Positions 51,601 to 58,617 of a stretch of 64,000 bases of DNA are shown here, piece after piece; position 1 is the first letter of the stretch, and every line of letters starts with the position of its first letter. The translations under genes and the position numbers were made by a program. The DNA is from Paracoccus hibiscisoli. Its GTDB lineage: Bacteria > Pseudomonadota > Alphaproteobacteria > Rhodobacterales > Rhodobacteraceae. The notes beneath the pieces are model-generated. The model saw only the letters and a program-made list of their open reading frames with translations, was not told where the DNA came from and did not search any database. Location: the NCBI RefSeq assembly GCF_005048265.1, contig NZ_SUNH01000007.1:1-64000 (forward strand). The letters are read 5' to 3'.

Positions 51601-54600
51601 CGCCAGGCCGCCGCGCTGCGCGCCCAGCTGGAGGGCGTGAAGGAGTTTGCCGACCAGGCTAAGCTGGATGGCCTGGAAACCGAGATTGACACGCTGCAGG
51701 CGGCGCTGGTCGCGGATGCGGCGGCGGCCGAGGCCGAAGGCAATCAGGACGGACAGGTGGATGCCCCGCAGGAGTCCCGCTTCACAGCCGAGCCGGTTGT
51801 GAGCCTCACGGGCGACGAGCTGGGGGATTGGTCGGATATGCGCGACCTAGGCATGAAAGCCGAGGCTTGGTATCGGGAGAACCTTGTCGGCACGACCGTC
51901 ACGATGGGCCAAACAGGCTGGAAGGTGCAGTTTGGCCGCGTGGGCTCGAAGAAGTTGGGCGGCCGGAAAGGTGATTTCCTGCTGCGGGCCGTGCCAGCCC
52001 TCGCGGCAATGATCGAGCAAGGAACGCTCGTTTCGAGCCAAGGCGACAGGAAGCGCGGCAACGAACGTCTGAAGTTCCATACCGTCCGGGCGCGTGTCTC
52101 GGTCGGCGGAGAGACGCATAATCTGTTCATCACCATCCGAGAGGACGGTAATGGCCACTATCACTATGATCTGTCGATGGAGAACGGTGCCGAGGTCAGA
52201 AATTCAGGCGCGGCTGGTCGGGTAACTGAAGCCCGGAGCGGCGGTCTGAACGACCTCGGCACAATCAACATGGAGATCGCGGACAACTCTGTCAACGGCG
52301 CTGATCCTGAAATGACCCCTGCTTTTGCGCGTGCGATCAACGCTGCGGCCCGCGCGGAGCTGGAGAAGATCGGGATTGCCGGTCGTGTCCGGGCCGAGGC
52401 CGGGGGCGAGGGCCGCGCGGCTGGCACCTATCAGCGCGGCGTCATCCGCATCCTTCGCACCCGCGCAGGCAAGTGGCGGCACACGCTCGATCACGAGATA
52501 CTGCACGCTCTGCGCGACCCCGAGGCCTGGAGCGGCGAGGCGGGCCTGTTCACCCGGGCGGAATGGAGCGCCCTGGCGCGGGCGGCGCGGGCCGACAAGG
52601 CCGTGCGCGAGCGCGTCGAGGCGGCCTATCCTGATCTGACCGAGGCCGGGCGCACCGAGGAGATGGTGGCGGAGTTCTATGCCGATTGGGCACAGGGCAA
52701 CCGTGAGGCCCCTGCCGGGCCGATGGCAAATGCCCTGGGCCGCATCCGATCCTTCTTCAATGCCGTGGCGTCCGCGCTGCGCGGCGAGGGGTTCCAGGAC
52801 GCGGCCACGATCATGCGGCGGATCGCCGGGGGCGAGGTCGGCGGGCGCGGGCCGGATGGGCCCGGTACCGGGCGCGGCGCGGCGCGCGAGCAGCGTAACA
52901 TGGATGGCCTGACCAGTGCCCTGCGCGAGGGTGCCGCCCGGACCCGGAAACGGAGCGGGGTGGCCGCCCGCGCGCTGTTCAGCCGCGAGGCATGGAGCAA
53001 TTCGCCCGAGGTGTTCAGCAATTTCCTGACCGACGCCATGGGCCGCAACCAGCAGTTCAACCTGCTGGGCGCGGTGCCGGGCTATTCCCTGTTCAAGGAG
53101 CTGGGCAAGAACCTGTCGGCGGCCCAGACCTATCTGGGGCTCAAGCAGTCGATGGATGCCGAACGCAACGACTGGCAGGCCCGCGCCGCCGCAGCGGTGG
53201 ACGAGTGGACCAAGATCGGCCGCAAGGACCAGGAGGCCAACACCCGCCTCATGGACCTGATGCACGAAAGCACGCTGGCTGGTATCGACCCGAGCAAGAC
53301 CGACGACTGGCGGCACCCGCACCTGGACAGCGCGCGGCGCATCGACCGCGCCGATGTTGCCAGCCCCGAGGATCGCGCCTTTGCCGCCCGCGTGGCGCAG
53401 GAGATCGCGGACCATGAGGCAACCTATGACCGCCTCAAGCGGCAGTTCGACGCGCTGCCGGCCGATTTCCAGTCCCTCTATGGCAAGGTCCGCGACGAAT
53501 ACGCGACTATGGCCGACGCGACCGATCAGGCCGTGCTGGACAACGTGAAGGTGGCGAACGAGCTGGCACTGAAGCGTGCCCAGAAGAAGCACAAGGACGA
53601 GATGCAGCGCATCAAGGACGAGGGGCTGACCGGGGCTGCGCGCGACGAGGCCGTCGACCAGGCCGACCGTCGCCTGGCCGCCACCCAGAAGCGGGCGCGG
53701 GACAACGGCGCGGCCAGGATGGCAAGTCTGCGCGCAGCCTTCGAGACGAACCGCCTCAAGGGCCCGTATTTCCCGCTCGCTCGCTTCGGCAGCTATTTCG
53801 TCTCCGTGCGGGATGCCGATGGCGCTGTCATTTCGTTCAGCCGGTTCGAGAAGAAAGCCCAGCAGGAGGACGAGGTGGCCCGCGCCGAAAAAGAGGGCGC
53901 GGCGGAAGGCTGGACCGTCACCCGTGGCGTCCTGGGCGGCGATGCCGACCTGAAAGGCATGGTGGACCCGCGCTTTGTGAGCGAGGTCGAGGGCATTCTG
54001 TCGGAATCGGACGCCAGCCCGGAGACGATGGACGCGATCTGGCAGCATTGGCTGGAGAGCCTGCCTGACCTGTCGGTGCGCAAGAGCCGGATCCACCGCA
54101 AGGGCCGGTCAGGATTCAACAAGGATGCGGTGCGGGCCTTTTCGTCGGCGATGTTCCACGGCGCGCACAACCTGGCGCGGCTGCGGTATGGCCTGCGCAT
54201 GGATGATGCCCTGAACGAGGCCGAGGCGCAGGCCGGGCGTCAGGCTGATCCCGAGCGGGCCGGGTTCGTGGTGCGTGAGATGCGCCAGCGGCACAATTTC
54301 ACCATGAAGCCGACGAACAACCCGTTGGTGACGGCGGGCACGTCGCTCGCCTTCGTCTGGTATCTGGGCATGTCGCCTGCCTCTGCGCTGGTCAACATCA
54401 GCCAGACCACCATCTTCGGCGTGCCGATCCTGCGCACAGCCTTCCCCAAGGCGGGCGTGACGGGAGCCACAAAAGCCCTGGGCAAGGCCGCCGCTGATTT
54501 CGGGCGCGGCAAGGGCTGGACCGAGCGCAGCAAGAACCTGACCGAGGATGAGCGGGCCGCGATCCAGGAAGGCTATCGCCGGGGCACGATCGACAAGACG

Positions 54601-55872
54601 CAGGCGCATGATCTGGCCGCCGTCGCGGAGTCGGGCGTAGCCTACAACCCGACCCGCGAGAAGGTGATGCGGACCATCGGGTTCATGTTCCACCATGCCG
54701 AGCGCCTGAACCGTGAGGTGACGTTCCTGGCAGCCTACCGGCTGGCGCGGGCGGATGGTCGCGATCATGATGCCTCGATCAACGATGCCGCCGACCTGAC
54801 CTGGCGCACGCATTTCGATTACCAGAACACCGCGCGCCCGCGGATGATGCAGGGGGATTTCGAGAAGATCATCTTCACCTTCCGCAATTTCACGGTGAAC
54901 GCGCTGTATCGCCTATTCCGCGACACGCACCAAGCGTTCGCGGGCGCCACGGCAGAGGAACGGCGCGAGGCACGCGGCCAGCTGGTCGGCGTCAGCCTGT
55001 CGATGATGGCCCATGCCGGGATCAAGGGCGTCTGGGGCTATGGCCTGTTGATGGCCCTGCTGGGCGCGGTGATGCCGGGCGGCGATGGCGACGACATCGA
55101 GGACTGGATTCAGGACGCGCTTCTGATGGAGGGCGATGATCTGGGCACGGCCGCATGGAATTGGGCGATGGGCATGGTCCTGCACGGCGTTCCCGGAACG
55201 GTCACAGGTACCAGCCTGACGGAACGGCTTGGGATGCCAAACCTGTGGTTCCGCCCCCCTCGCGAGGGCACCGAAGGCCAGGACGTTTGGGCGCACTACC
55301 TGGAGCAGTTTGCGGGGCCTGTCGTGGGTATCGGCGGGCAGTTCATGTCGGGCCTGTCGATGATCGGGGATGCCTGGTCGGAAGGGAACGGCGACAACCT
55401 GATGCGCGGCGCTGAGAAGCTGGTGCCCAATTTCGTGAGCAACGGCGTCATCAAGCCCGCCCGGTTCATGACCTATGGAGCGAACAGCTATTATGGCGAT
55501 CCGCTGATGGAGGTTGGGCCCCTCGATGCGGTGCGTACCGCCATGGGGTTCACGCCTGCCGAGCTGGCCGAGCGGTATCAGATCAACGCGCGCCTCAAGG
55601 CCCGCGAGCGGGAGATTACGGGCCGCCGCGCCCGCATCCACCGGCTGATCGGAAAGGCCATGCAGGATGGGGGCGAGATCCCGGCGCGCGTCATGCGCGA
55701 CATGCAGGAGTTCAACCGCGAGTTCCCCGAATACCCGATCACCCGCGACACGATCCGGCAGTCGATCCGCAGCCGAGCGCGGGCGAAGGAGCGCAACGAA
55801 TTCGGCGTGACGCTTAACAGCAAGCTGAATGACCGCCTGCGCGGCGAGATGCCCACGCCGGTCTATAACTGA
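42688..55872 (+). CDS. Giant polyvalent protein (4394 aa): DarB-like methylase-helicase with zincin, PLxRFG and LPD38
   Basis: Domains by residue: 1-105 helical head; 130-425 Gly/Ala-rich, membrane-like; Pro-rich linker; 713-795, 885-1071 and 1227-1303 low-complexity linkers that each contain a +1-frame ORF; 1310-1700 adenine methylase (FEPGMGVGGFAG near 1430, IGNPPFSQ near 1491); 2130-2800 SNF2-like helicase (HAVGAGKTSAM near 2175, DEAH 2372-2375); about 3050-3150 LPD3-like region; HEILH zincin 3269-3273 with a downstream Glu; PLARFG 3696-3701; LPD38-like from 3873; hydrophobic tail near 4100. DarB of phage P1 is packaged and injected to shield DNA from restriction. I infer the same here. 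The start has GGAGAAGCCCC. Confidence 0.92.
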   Translation: MSGNTPAARAIAQIDALYGAQTAPQSTDIKAISRKTRVPVNVLVALDEGRGDLKAVEAHATRIAQAVEAGKPIEDAIYEVAGDEGRGRAILDTAYDLADRMEPPAPAAADSGNDGRVGIAEGVAGIARDFGSGMLRAGGGALEAAGVVADEAVRGAFSDDPSQATPLRGAGRAAGDVARGAGEGIAAGRSEDYQRVREGTQPGGSLADPSSWSLGDDPSMLGLAGLTAEGLGSMAPVVAAGVLTKSPALAGSIVGGLMGGGEGVETGRQFVQDAAKTLDENGRPVIEGLPEYQKLREAGTSHDRAVADLTRRAENEAGFRQGMVAGLGGAATNRILMGADGWLGRGGRLARAGKKGAASALEEGAQETAEGVAGGLGIEAATGANVDLMEDSFGDFVAGSLAGGAMGAGAGALGRGTDRPDPQPDTPPAPPERLALPAPENGGTIFGRPPSADINPAMPLGLPSPTNGGTIIPPAPAPRQPGEPEPITVRQTPDLAGPSPDAPAPLVPAGGSSLDQTAAPTLSSSLGAGAAVPDAGMGIMPVPPVAPPAGPVEAIAQSLAASIPAPVAEPAPRFPDQKPGATVLLGSPEGANENAVFLRETPEGALVRIQGQEVELTPEAFDAARNQAEVNQNREETPRGDLGGNSVAASVGAKKRTPIALSVEEEFARLNPEQARKRLDGLTAQAKQRGWDARRRNLRTILEGRIALGGPANVEPTSAEDGPEGGPAPAGVDDVRADSGEGAAARGVPDQEGAQAPGGMDREPGEGATRPEPDGGAVGGLDVAGDTGKLGGSLTAARAAGLITHTTKKGKAKTGYVLQGVTKAEADAIDPYSFKKDGGVFVNAERADAFAPAENAAKSNPEVLTVGVDKQKPPRVKRDTREASNDNAPNVENGRVRNLATDESQMPTADAQGLSDIRRGGDNDSPGMGGRLSGLPSGGRAEAEPNPLDRPDQAGTGLSSRQRSMGDASAASGEQAGVRQRLGGQNGDGNSQSGGDRSIDPVSQAGSRDADGEGVEQPAPSNRSISEDADPQRRVASAEGMGAEGGVEANDTSREATARLDGQSGTDDAGVTAPAAAPPPTGVAAALSDADQARMAELKNKLADRLRNQANSGLDPELLGMAVELTGLYVKGGIRKFGAMLRDFMADTGLTARESQRYMRAAYNDVRDNADLNGEDVSAFDTADQVMAEVRAALAEPETAPVETATSQESPEGDSIGQDTQPEGAPDDRNSTDEGDGRASPDRGPQDPETRPERAEGSRQRRGRADAGQSGPEPDAGRSGGRRDDARDGDGRSDGRAVDGQRLEPGRNHVIPEGGLALKGGDKTRARAAVKAIEIVRDLEREGRPATYNERQQLAQYGGAGVLAPALPNSAGKIRMEDIAADLDHLLTPEERATIEKTSQYAFYTAEPVLRNMWALAQRLGFTGGQVFEPGMGVGGFAGTMPKSVFGQYSGIELDHVTAKIAAALYPQSHIKHGDFIQTPMPRDFYDLVIGNPPFSQTKITADPAYPQGFMIHDYFFAKSLDSVRPGGLLMFVTSAGTMNKRNTKARDYLADRADLVGAVRLPNTAFAENGTQVTTDIIVLRKRLEGEAEANPAWRESTLVTYPDGKGGTVDLAVNRYFQENPEMILGEQGAFDTLVGAPRIGVRPREGANLARDLRTALESFPERIMSAPSALQMMDGPRDATSAETKTGSYYLKDGELWQFDGREGKPVQRKGKSGGGMTKGDYELITQLVPIRNALRAVYTADLAETDATAARAELNRLYDAFVEKNGPLNKVEESYRRPSAVELEGLRQRAAEDARSAGLDFDTGSFDAGPLIEAEASMAAIARARREASHEPGYREGTFNPDAVPDKVIEKFPNMDPFRGDPESFRLRAIEKFDRATGQARKTRVFTENAVKKATAPKINSPEDALLHQLADTGRIDIDRIAEASGSTPERVRAELKGKVFENPATGEMETRTRYLSGNVRRKLAEAQAAIARDIRFAENVAELEKVIPDPIPRSGIVVPLGAHWFDHGLYAEFAKSKGLTLKAEFKRALGQWIVDGDKSSAPAKNEWGTEDVPFAEMMRRAMNNKPMRVSRTVKNADGSTTTFVDEEATQAAADKAAELRTAFADWLWSDEARAEMLEERYNEAFNAEVAPVYDGAYLTTPGINAGWTWRPHQTAVVARILQSGSTYMAHAVGAGKTSAMIGAGMEARRLGLAQRPWYSVPNHMLVQFATEFQEQYPLANILVADENNFQGDRRRQFVADAASGDYDAVIITHSAFELIPSSPAAKAAVVEGMLADLRELIQDQSDNPRDRVPGQDQATLGALKSVAAALGIKEGKKDAGDKVSTAKKIAQMMEQAEQRLTAMTQDTGKDEVFTFDEIGVDMLFVDEAHLFRKLSFATTNGSIKGIDPKGSSMSMDLYIKSRSVDRRNPGRGLVFASGTPITNTMAELFSLQRFMQPQALDERNISAFDAWAATFGEVASELEQTPDGGYKEVSRFSKFVNTPELSLMVRQVMDIVTSADLEKYVTRPQLRGGGRNLVVIESSPEQKAFQRDLAARMRAMQQRKGKPKPGDDIMLNVVNDGRLAAIDMRLVDPTASGEGSKLERMIQNVYQGWKAGADAPLHGVKPEGGYTAKPVMRGATTQIIFSTLGVNPSKHNPSFSVHRHIKASLIRMGVPESDIIMAGDLKSHLAKQRAFNDMNEGKRRILIGSKSIFTGVNAQRRLAQIHNLDPLWFPADDEQRNGRGIRQGNMNPEIAINDYSTKGTYDATMWQMMGRKAAFIEGFYRGDPTMRDMEDLGEASAFEQAKAMTTSDPRILQLTELKTERDKLRRRAGAVDTQRSKLRAQIRSAMRGIEFNRDEARKVEPITGVIPDLSGDKFKMRVGATEFDSRKEAGEAIMARVEALAEAGKSVSEIVVGNIGGFPVEADWSELMKSARVGVRHSPVMDLADAEFSDDPVGLVRKLEHALKKPERYLEFYQAEGAKAERQAAALRAQLEGVKEFADQAKLDGLETEIDTLQAALVADAAAAEAEGNQDGQVDAPQESRFTAEPVVSLTGDELGDWSDMRDLGMKAEAWYRENLVGTTVTMGQTGWKVQFGRVGSKKLGGRKGDFLLRAVPALAAMIEQGTLVSSQGDRKRGNERLKFHTVRARVSVGGETHNLFITIREDGNGHYHYDLSMENGAEVRNSGAAGRVTEARSGGLNDLGTINMEIADNSVNGADPEMTPAFARAINAAARAELEKIGIAGRVRAEAGGEGRAAGTYQRGVIRILRTRAGKWRHTLDHEILHALRDPEAWSGEAGLFTRAEWSALARAARADKAVRERVEAAYPDLTEAGRTEEMVAEFYADWAQGNREAPAGPMANALGRIRSFFNAVASALRGEGFQDAATIMRRIAGGEVGGRGPDGPGTGRGAAREQRNMDGLTSALREGAARTRKRSGVAARALFSREAWSNSPEVFSNFLTDAMGRNQQFNLLGAVPGYSLFKELGKNLSAAQTYLGLKQSMDAERNDWQARAAAAVDEWTKIGRKDQEANTRLMDLMHESTLAGIDPSKTDDWRHPHLDSARRIDRADVASPEDRAFAARVAQEIADHEATYDRLKRQFDALPADFQSLYGKVRDEYATMADATDQAVLDNVKVANELALKRAQKKHKDEMQRIKDEGLTGAARDEAVDQADRRLAATQKRARDNGAARMASLRAAFETNRLKGPYFPLARFGSYFVSVRDADGAVISFSRFEKKAQQEDEVARAEKEGAAEGWTVTRGVLGGDADLKGMVDPRFVSEVEGILSESDASPETMDAIWQHWLESLPDLSVRKSRIHRKGRSGFNKDAVRAFSSAMFHGAHNLARLRYGLRMDDALNEAEAQAGRQADPERAGFVVREMRQRHNFTMKPTNNPLVTAGTSLAFVWYLGMSPASALVNISQTTIFGVPILRTAFPKAGVTGATKALGKAAADFGRGKGWTERSKNLTEDERAAIQEGYRRGTIDKTQAHDLAAVAESGVAYNPTREKVMRTIGFMFHHAERLNREVTFLAAYRLARADGRDHDASINDAADLTWRTHFDYQNTARPRMMQGDFEKIIFTFRNFTVNALYRLFRDTHQAFAGATAEERREARGQLVGVSLSMMAHAGIKGVWGYGLLMALLGAVMPGGDGDDIEDWIQDALLMEGDDLGTAAWNWAMGMVLHGVPGTVTGTSLTERLGMPNLWFRPPREGTEGQDVWAHYLEQFAGPVVGIGGQFMSGLSMIGDAWSEGNGDNLMRGAEKLVPNFVSNGVIKPARFMTYGANSYYGDPLMEVGPLDAVRTAMGFTPAELAERYQINARLKAREREITGRRARIHRLIGKAMQDGGEIPARVMRDMQEFNREFPEYPITRDTIRQSIRSRARAKERNEFGVTLNSKLNDRLRGEMPTPVYN
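44825..45070 (+). CDS. Nested ORF 1 inside the giant gene (+1 frame), Trp-rich protein
   Basis: 81 residues (MWNPQAQKMGPRAGLPPLGW, then KELQRAGFLTRKERKRLVAW) in the frame one base after the giant frame. CGGAGGACCGGCCA precedes the ATG, a near-ideal ribosome site. My count of its first 40 codons gives 37/40 with G or C at the third position, against 23/40 in the giant frame over the same bases. The giant frame here is a Gly/Ala/Glu/Pro-rich linker. Family unknown. It reads as a folded helical protein rather than a shadow. Confidence 0.55.
   Translation: MWNPQAQKMGPRAGLPPLGWMMCARTAAKELQRAGFLTRKERKRLVAWIENPEREQPDPSLTAVLWAVWMWQATPGSWAVH
45341..45901 (+). CDS. Nested ORF 2: HNH/HTH homing-endonuclease-like protein inside the giant gene
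   Basis: 186 residues in the +1 frame. ATG 45341 is preceded by GGGAGGCCTCGA. N-terminal YGTWQRMKARCLRPTHKDYP, TYGGAGITIAPEWVDDFPAF and HSIDRIKPELGYRPGNVRWA are the signature of a phage HNH-type family (His63, Asn78, Asn90 as likely metal/active residues). Two helix-turn-helix units follow (AKAAGIVPSTLYRRLAVG at 108-125; VWARKVGLKPTTLRERLRRG at 156-175), as in homing-endonuclease DNA-binding tails. Codons such as ATA, CTA and AGA are unlike its neighbours, a sign of transfer. The surrounding giant frame stays open throughout. It may cut phage DNA lacking the insert, spreading itself. Confidence 0.75.
   Translation: MTTHRMSKTVEYGTWQRMKARCLRPTHKDYPTYGGAGITIAPEWVDDFPAFLAEVGLKPSPIHSIDRIKPELGYRPGNVRWATPQQQAENRPGFVKDLAGKTAMETAKAAGIVPSTLYRRLAVGMPMEKVLSNQRLPTGPYRRMLTHNGESLPLKVWARKVGLKPTTLRERLRRGWTVNQALTTRV
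46367..46597 (+). CDS. Nested ORF 3 inside the giant gene (+1 frame), helical protein
   Basis: 76 residues (MIETALMKAMVEQAPTEARK, then DHVSAVVERTRANLDPNPTQ) in the +1 frame. CGGAGGGCGCGCCCG precedes the ATG. Third-position G/C counted over the first 40 codons is 34/40, against 16/40 for the giant frame, whose product here is an Asp/Gly/Arg-rich repeat-like linker. It lies directly before the methylase domain. Family unknown; the helix pattern suggests a small dimeric protein. Confidence 0.6.
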   Translation: MIETALMKAMVEQAPTEARKIQKRGPNALKDHVSAVVERTRANLDPNPTQDDPAGDVMMREMVMAEAMAELSMGND

Positions 55873-55884
55873 CGCTGGCGCGAC

Positions 55885-55913
55885 ATGGGGGTGATCTGTT
55901 AGATTGCCCCCAT
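55885..55913 (+). other. Hairpin between giant gene and adhesion module
   Basis: ATGGGGG (55885-55891) and CCCCCAT (55907-55913) form a 7-bp stem around a 15-base A/T-richer loop containing TGTTAGATT. No T-run follows. Located 13 bp after the giant gene stop; possible transcription attenuator or RNA end. Confidence 0.4.
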
Positions 55914-55963
55914 CCGCTCGCACAGGACGTGACGAGGCCCCACCGATCAGGAGCCCCACGTCC

Positions 55964-56203
55964 ATGGCCGATTACCCCGATATCCTCGTTGGTCCCGATT
56001 ACGTCGATCTGCCCGTGGCAGACGAGCCGACCGTCATCTACGTGGACGGCGATGCGCGCATCACGTCACACAGCGCGCCCGCAGGAGCGACCCAGGGCAT
56101 CCCGCTCAAGGCGGGCAATCTCTATCCACTGAGCGCCGACAACGCCTTCAAGATTAAATCCGACCAGGGCACCCCTGTCACCGTGGTTCGGGCCACGGCC
56201 TGA
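55964..56203 (+). CDS. Small tail-associated protein (79 aa)
   Basis: ATG 55964 with CAGGAGCCCCACGTCC upstream. A 79-residue strand-rich protein (MADYPDILVGPDYVDLPVAD, then VIYVDGDARITSHSAPAGAT). Its stop overlaps the next ATG (TGATG). It opens a four-gene coupled run that ends with the tailspike, so it is probably a small adaptor of the adhesion apparatus. No family recognised. Confidence 0.65.
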   Translation: MADYPDILVGPDYVDLPVADEPTVIYVDGDARITSHSAPAGATQGIPLKAGNLYPLSADNAFKIKSDQGTPVTVVRATA

Positions 56204-56994
56204 TGCGTTGGGCGTTCGCTGACAGGCGATGGCAGCTGGGCTACAGCCCCATCTTCAAAAGGGGCACCTTCCTGTCGTTGGCCCCGCGCTTTGCCGTGCA
56301 GCCCGCCCTGACGGCGGCGTTGGCGATGGCAGGCGAACCCATCGGCGTTTTGCTGGGCGAACCGGCAGACCCATCGGTCAATCTGACCTATGCGCTGGAC
56401 CTGGGCGGTGAGGACGTGTCCGAGCTGCTATCCGGGGGCACCATCACGCCACCGGCCAACCTGACTGCGCCCGCGATCCTTTACCTGACCGTGACCCTGA
56501 CAGACGCGGAGAACCGGACCCGCGTGCGCGTCATCGCGCTGCAGATCGCCCCGCGCCCCGTCATCACCCCGCCCTTCTTCGATCCCGAGCCTCGGTTCCA
56601 TCCTGCCACCGCGCGGGCAGGCGAGCAAATCCGAGTCCTCTGGGGCGAGTATGGCGGGACGGAGCCCATCGAGGTCGAGTTCTTCCTCGATCTGAACGAT
56701 GTCGACATGCTGCCTGACCTTCTGCCGGGCGATCTGCTGGACCTTCCTGCAGCTGGCACGCTCACGGCGCGCGTGCGCCTGACCGGGCCGGGCGATGTGG
56801 TGGTCGAGGCCACCGCTGTCGCGACAATCGAGGCCGCACTGGTGCCGCCGCCTGATCCAGACCCCGATCCCGAGCCGGTGCAGACCGTCATCATCCCGAC
56901 CCGCCTTGGCTACATCGTCGTGAGCCTGGCGCCGGTCCCCGATTTCACATTCGAGCCGACCACGAGCGGCTACATCGTAAAGGAACCTGTCTGA
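56203..56994 (+). CDS. Ig-like tail protein
   Basis: 263 residues, nearly all beta. Two similar sections (LGEPADPSVNLTYALDLGGE and WGEYGGTEPIEVEFFLDLND) look like a duplicated Ig-like domain, followed by an acidic Pro-Asp hinge (DPDPDPEP) and a short end repeated in the next gene's neighbourhood. It has TGATG coupling at both ends. Likely a virion surface or tailspike-connecting protein. Confidence 0.6.
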   Translation: MRWAFADRRWQLGYSPIFKRGTFLSLAPRFAVQPALTAALAMAGEPIGVLLGEPADPSVNLTYALDLGGEDVSELLSGGTITPPANLTAPAILYLTVTLTDAENRTRVRVIALQIAPRPVITPPFFDPEPRFHPATARAGEQIRVLWGEYGGTEPIEVEFFLDLNDVDMLPDLLPGDLLDLPAAGTLTARVRLTGPGDVVVEATAVATIEAALVPPPDPDPDPEPVQTVIIPTRLGYIVVSLAPVPDFTFEPTTSGYIVKEPV

Positions 56995-58607
56995 TGGCTG
57001 TCGCAATTGGAACCATGGCCCGCCTGAAGAACGGCGGTGCCTGGTCGTTCTTCCCTGGTGGGCCTGAGACTGCCGTTGAGGCGTTCGGCCCCGGCGTTGA
57101 GATCGAGATCAGGACGGTTGGCGAGGTCTTCGACCTTGAAACTCTGCCGGCTGTCTCGGCGCCAACGATCAACCAGCCTGACCCGATCGTCGTGCCTTTC
57201 GGAACCGGCTTCACCGACAACATGGCCCACCGCGTTTCTGGCGGCGTGCCGCCCTATACCTTCTCGCAGGTTCAGGCGGCCCCCCTGCCCCTGGGCGTGA
57301 CCATCACGGCAGGCGGGAACCTGACGGGTAGCAACCAGTTCCCGGTCGGCGGCTATGGGTGGTCTGTGCGCGTGACCGATAGCCGGGTCACGGATGGCGA
57401 GCCCGATCCGCAATCCGCAACGATCAACTATCTGCTGACGGTAGAGGCGCTGCCGCAGGTCACGCCGCACTGGGTCGTCACATCTGACCAGCGCGCGATT
57501 ATCGACGGGGTGACCGCAGAAAGCGGCATCATCAGCTTCACGCTGACCGAGCCCGAAGCCTATGCCGGAACCCACACCGTGAACACGGCGCTGCTTGCCG
57601 CTGGCCCCGTCTGCCTCGTCCCGCCAAGGGTGGTCGAGGCAACGCAAAATCCGGGTTTTCTGGTGATGATCCCCGGCCTGTGGGTCAGCCTGTCGGAGAC
57701 AATTACGATCGATCCGCGATTTGTCCGAGATAACGATGTGCTGCCCGATACGGGCCTGTCGTTCGACATCTATCCTGCATATGAGTTTAGCGTGGCTGTG
57801 GACGGTGGTAAGACAATTTACCCGCGAGAGACGGTGACGGACGCCAATGGGGCGCGGTCTGCGCAGCCGGAGGCAGGGTATTTCGTTGAGCCTACGCCGG
57901 TTGTCACACCCGGCAACTCGTTCGAACCGACTGACGCGCGAATTGCTCGCACCAGCGGAGCGTCTGTCTCGTCGTTCACACTGACTTCGGTGAACCTCGG
58001 AGCGCCTGACCCCAACCGTGTCATTGAGATTGACATGGGCGGACGGATCGGCACGACCGCAGGGACTGCGATCACTGCTGTGACCATCGGCGGCGTGGCG
58101 GCGACCCCCTTATCCCCGCAGTCTGCGAAGGTCGAGCATCCTTCGTCTGGCGACGTTTTCGGCGCGGTGTGGTCAGCCCCTGTCCCCGAAGGCACTTCCG
58201 GTAATGTGGTTATATCCTTCAGTCAACCGGAAGCGCCGGTATTTGCCGTGCAGGTATGGCGCAGGGTTGGACTTGTTAGCGATGCACCCGTTTTCGTGAC
58301 TGACAACGTTAGCGGCAACGGCACTGTGTCCCGGACTGTTTCGATGCTGGGAGGAGAGCGGGTTGTTTTCGGCATCGCGTCCCGGCGCGGCATGGGCGAG
58401 GGCGTCGAGCTTTTCACGCCCTCTGCGAACCTGACTCAGATTGCCGACATCAGCCCCGGCACGGTCAGCGGCGCAGCCGCTGTCCAACTCTTCATCGGCA
58501 CCGACTTTGCGGAAGCCGAAGGGCCGCAGACATACAGCGCAACCAGCGCATCGTCTGGTTCGTCAAACATCGTCACTTGGACGCGCAAATTGCGCGCAGC
58601 GGGATAA
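56994..58607 (+). CDS. Beta-sandwich tail protein with putative Ig domain
   Basis: 537 residues. FTDNMAHRVSGGVPPYTFSQ, followed by PLPLGVTITAGGNLTGSNQF and VRVTDSRVTD, is the classic putative Ig (He_PIG-like) arrangement near residues 70-150. The rest is beta-rich (VVISFSQPEAPVFAVQVWRR). It lies before the tailspike by 10 bp. Probably a tail adhesin or spike base. Confidence 0.7.
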   Translation: MAVAIGTMARLKNGGAWSFFPGGPETAVEAFGPGVEIEIRTVGEVFDLETLPAVSAPTINQPDPIVVPFGTGFTDNMAHRVSGGVPPYTFSQVQAAPLPLGVTITAGGNLTGSNQFPVGGYGWSVRVTDSRVTDGEPDPQSATINYLLTVEALPQVTPHWVVTSDQRAIIDGVTAESGIISFTLTEPEAYAGTHTVNTALLAAGPVCLVPPRVVEATQNPGFLVMIPGLWVSLSETITIDPRFVRDNDVLPDTGLSFDIYPAYEFSVAVDGGKTIYPRETVTDANGARSAQPEAGYFVEPTPVVTPGNSFEPTDARIARTSGASVSSFTLTSVNLGAPDPNRVIEIDMGGRIGTTAGTAITAVTIGGVAATPLSPQSAKVEHPSSGDVFGAVWSAPVPEGTSGNVVISFSQPEAPVFAVQVWRRVGLVSDAPVFVTDNVSGNGTVSRTVSMLGGERVVFGIASRRGMGEGVELFTPSANLTQIADISPGTVSGAAAVQLFIGTDFAEAEGPQTYSATSASSGSSNIVTWTRKLRAAG

Positions 58608-58617
58608 GGAAGTCATC

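Noticed and set aside
52204..54096. 630-codon minus-strand frame opposite the zincin part
   Set aside because: Antisense shadow; no start signal and no recognisable domain.
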